Origin: a virus
IMG/VR virus record: IMGVR_UViG_3300050821_005534
Coordinates: 1 to 32,874 of that record
DNA: 32,874 nt
Strand: one strand, 5' to 3'
Shown here one piece after another: positions 32,123-32,874 of the stretch. Each line of letters starts with the position of its first letter. Positions within the stretch are counted from its first letter, which is position 1. The notes beneath the pieces were generated by a model. That model ran no database searches, was not told the origin of the DNA, and saw nothing but the letters and a program-made list of their open reading frames with translations. The position numbers and the translations under genes are program-made.

Positions 32123-32593
32123 TCAATTAACTGTAACAGTATTGCTTCCCTGTTTGAAACAAGCGGATGATCCACTTATTTGCATGGTTGCTTCATCAAC
32201 ATAAGTACCTTTTGTTTCAATATATTGTTTTGTCCCAATAACGCCTTCTCCACTTCCTGAAAGATGAGAATCCAATGTGACATAATCTCTAAAATGCGTA
32301 CATCCGAAAGTATTAATACACATATATTCATCAATAGAATATGTCTGAGCATCATTTGCATCGTTGTAAATAGAATAACTTACATTTCCAAATGCTGAAA
32401 TCTCATCTCCTGCTTTTCCACTAGCAGGATCAGCAGATGCCTGACATGTTGCGGTGGTTGTTTTCATTAGTTTTACAGCATCTTTATATTCAGACCAAGA
32501 AATATGTGTTTCTTCATGGCTTATGATTTTTAGATTATTTGCATAAACAAAATTACTTGCTAATAAAGATAAAATGATTAATTTGATTTTCAT
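32123..32593 (-). CDS. Secreted four-cysteine protein, paralogue 2
   Basis: 156 residues, with signal peptide MKIKLIILSLLASNFVYA. It aligns with paralogue 1 without a single gap (about 82 of 156 identical by hand). Conserved blocks: ISWSEYK, ASADPASGKAG, VSYSIYND, DEYMCINTFGCTH, KGTYVDEATMQ, GSSAC and SNTVTV; Cys 50, 92, 98 and 145 are shared. The most divergent part is residues ~100-125, a loop that may carry specificity. Twenty-five bases separate it from paralogue 1, so the pair is probably co-transcribed. Function unknown. Confidence 0.7.
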   Translation of the reverse strand: MKIKLIILSLLASNFVYANNLKIISHEETHISWSEYKDAVKLMKTTTATCQASADPASGKAGDEISAFGNVSYSIYNDANDAQTYSIDEYMCINTFGCTHFRDYVTLDSHLSGSGEGVIGTKQYIETKGTYVDEATMQISGSSACFKQGSNTVTVN

Positions 32594-32643
32594 TTATTTA
32601 TTCCAGAAAAATTATTGATAGGATCTTTAAAGAAAGAAAATTA

Positions 32644-32778
32644 TTATTTTATATATTTAATTAAATTAGATATAACAACAAAACAAAATGATAATAATCC
32701 AATCGATAAAGATATTAAAAACAAACTCAATGTAATATTTTGAGTTTTTGTTACAAATCGTCCTAGATTAAATTTCAT
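32644..32778 (-). CDS. Small single-span membrane protein, 44 aa
   Basis: ATG 32778 with AAGGA five bases upstream, stop TAA at 32646-32644. Begins MKFNLGRFVTKTQNITLSLF and continues with a hydrophobic segment (about residues 16-37) and a short basic tail (SNLIKYIK). Single membrane span. Size and topology would allow a holin- or toxin-type role, but no endolysin is next to it. It lies upstream of, and could share a transcript with, the two secreted genes. Unrecognised. Confidence 0.55.
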   Translation of the reverse strand: MKFNLGRFVTKTQNITLSLFLISLSIGLLSFCFVVISNLIKYIK

Positions 32779-32797
32779 TTTATCCTTAATATTAAAA

Positions 32798-32874
32798 TCA
32801 TATTTTTTTGAGTGAGATTATATATAACATTCCATAAATAGTTCCTAAAATATACATGATATATTCTTTAAATG
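32798..32874 (-). CDS. 3' end of a hydrophobic frame running off the window
   Basis: Open from the right edge to a TGA at 32800-32798; visible text FKEYIMYILGTIYGMLYIIS then LKKI. Hydrophobic, so it may be the last membrane helix of a larger protein. An ATG inside (MYILGTIYG) has no ribosome site. Too little is visible to name it, and it could be chance. Confidence 0.3.
   Translation of the reverse strand, partial: FKEYIMYILGTIYGMLYIISLKKI

Noticed and set aside
1-32874. Retron, diversity-generating retroelement or toxin-antitoxin system
   Set aside because: No reverse transcriptase motif (YxDD), no template/variable repeat pair and no recognisable toxin next to the ribbon-helix-helix protein.

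Overview
This AT-rich window (about one-third G+C by eye) holds the structural half of a tailed phage or prophage with a contractile (myovirus-type) tail. It reads as a Gram-negative phage: Shine-Dalgarno sites are mostly AAGGA or GGAG, the small early-type proteins belong to families seen in proteobacterial phages, and the two exported proteins at the right end have ordinary Sec signal peptides. An AT-rich gammaproteobacterial host is a guess. I see no integrase, repressor, endolysin, tRNA, CRISPR array or insertion sequence, so lysogeny and lysis genes are not identified here.

Layout: (1) 1-3566, minus strand: a compressed operon of about fifteen small genes, most joined by ATGA/TAATG start-stop overlaps. 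Several have only 28-57 codons. It includes a ribbon-helix-helix protein, a VVA0879-type protein, a DUF7352-like protein, two coiled-coil/transmembrane proteins, a duplicated 45/55-residue protein and a 28-residue membrane peptide. (2) 3567-3719: AT-rich divergent control region with a perfect 9-bp dyad over a TATAAT box. (3) 3720-5328: a ParB-like/DNA-methyltransferase fusion followed by a terminase-small-subunit-like protein. (4) 5332-10883: a tail-fibre/adhesin cassette lying between that gene and the large terminase. (5) 10913-16885: packaging and prohead genes (TerL, portal, a small helical protein resembling the Acb2/Tad1 hairpin family, MuF-like protein, protease-scaffold fusion). (6) 16887-21044: decoration protein, major capsid, connector/neck genes. 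(7) 21080-25184: sheath-like DUF3383 protein, tube, tail chaperone with a T_TTT_TTT slippery site and a second-frame extension, tape measure. (8) 25177-31581: baseplate hub, plug, spike, wedge, J protein, DUF2612 protein and a collar protein. (9) 31592-31617: perfect hairpin. (10) 31627-32874, minus strand: two tandem paralogous secreted four-cysteine proteins, a 44-residue membrane protein and the 3' end of another hydrophobic frame.

The plus-strand genes form one near-continuous late operon. TerS/TerL package DNA through the portal into a shell of DUF2184 capsid protein assembled with the protease-scaffold. Neck proteins join it to a sheath/tube tail whose length is set by a short (439 aa) tape measure, ending in a baseplate with fibres.

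The observations I rate highest are: one ~60-residue beta-rich module present four times in three unrelated virion proteins (sheath, baseplate J twice, collar); the probable programmed -1 frameshift in the tail chaperone; the paired secreted cysteine proteins at the right end; the possible Acb2-like cyclic-nucleotide sponge between portal and MuF; and an 8-residue repeat at the C-termini of two different virion proteins.
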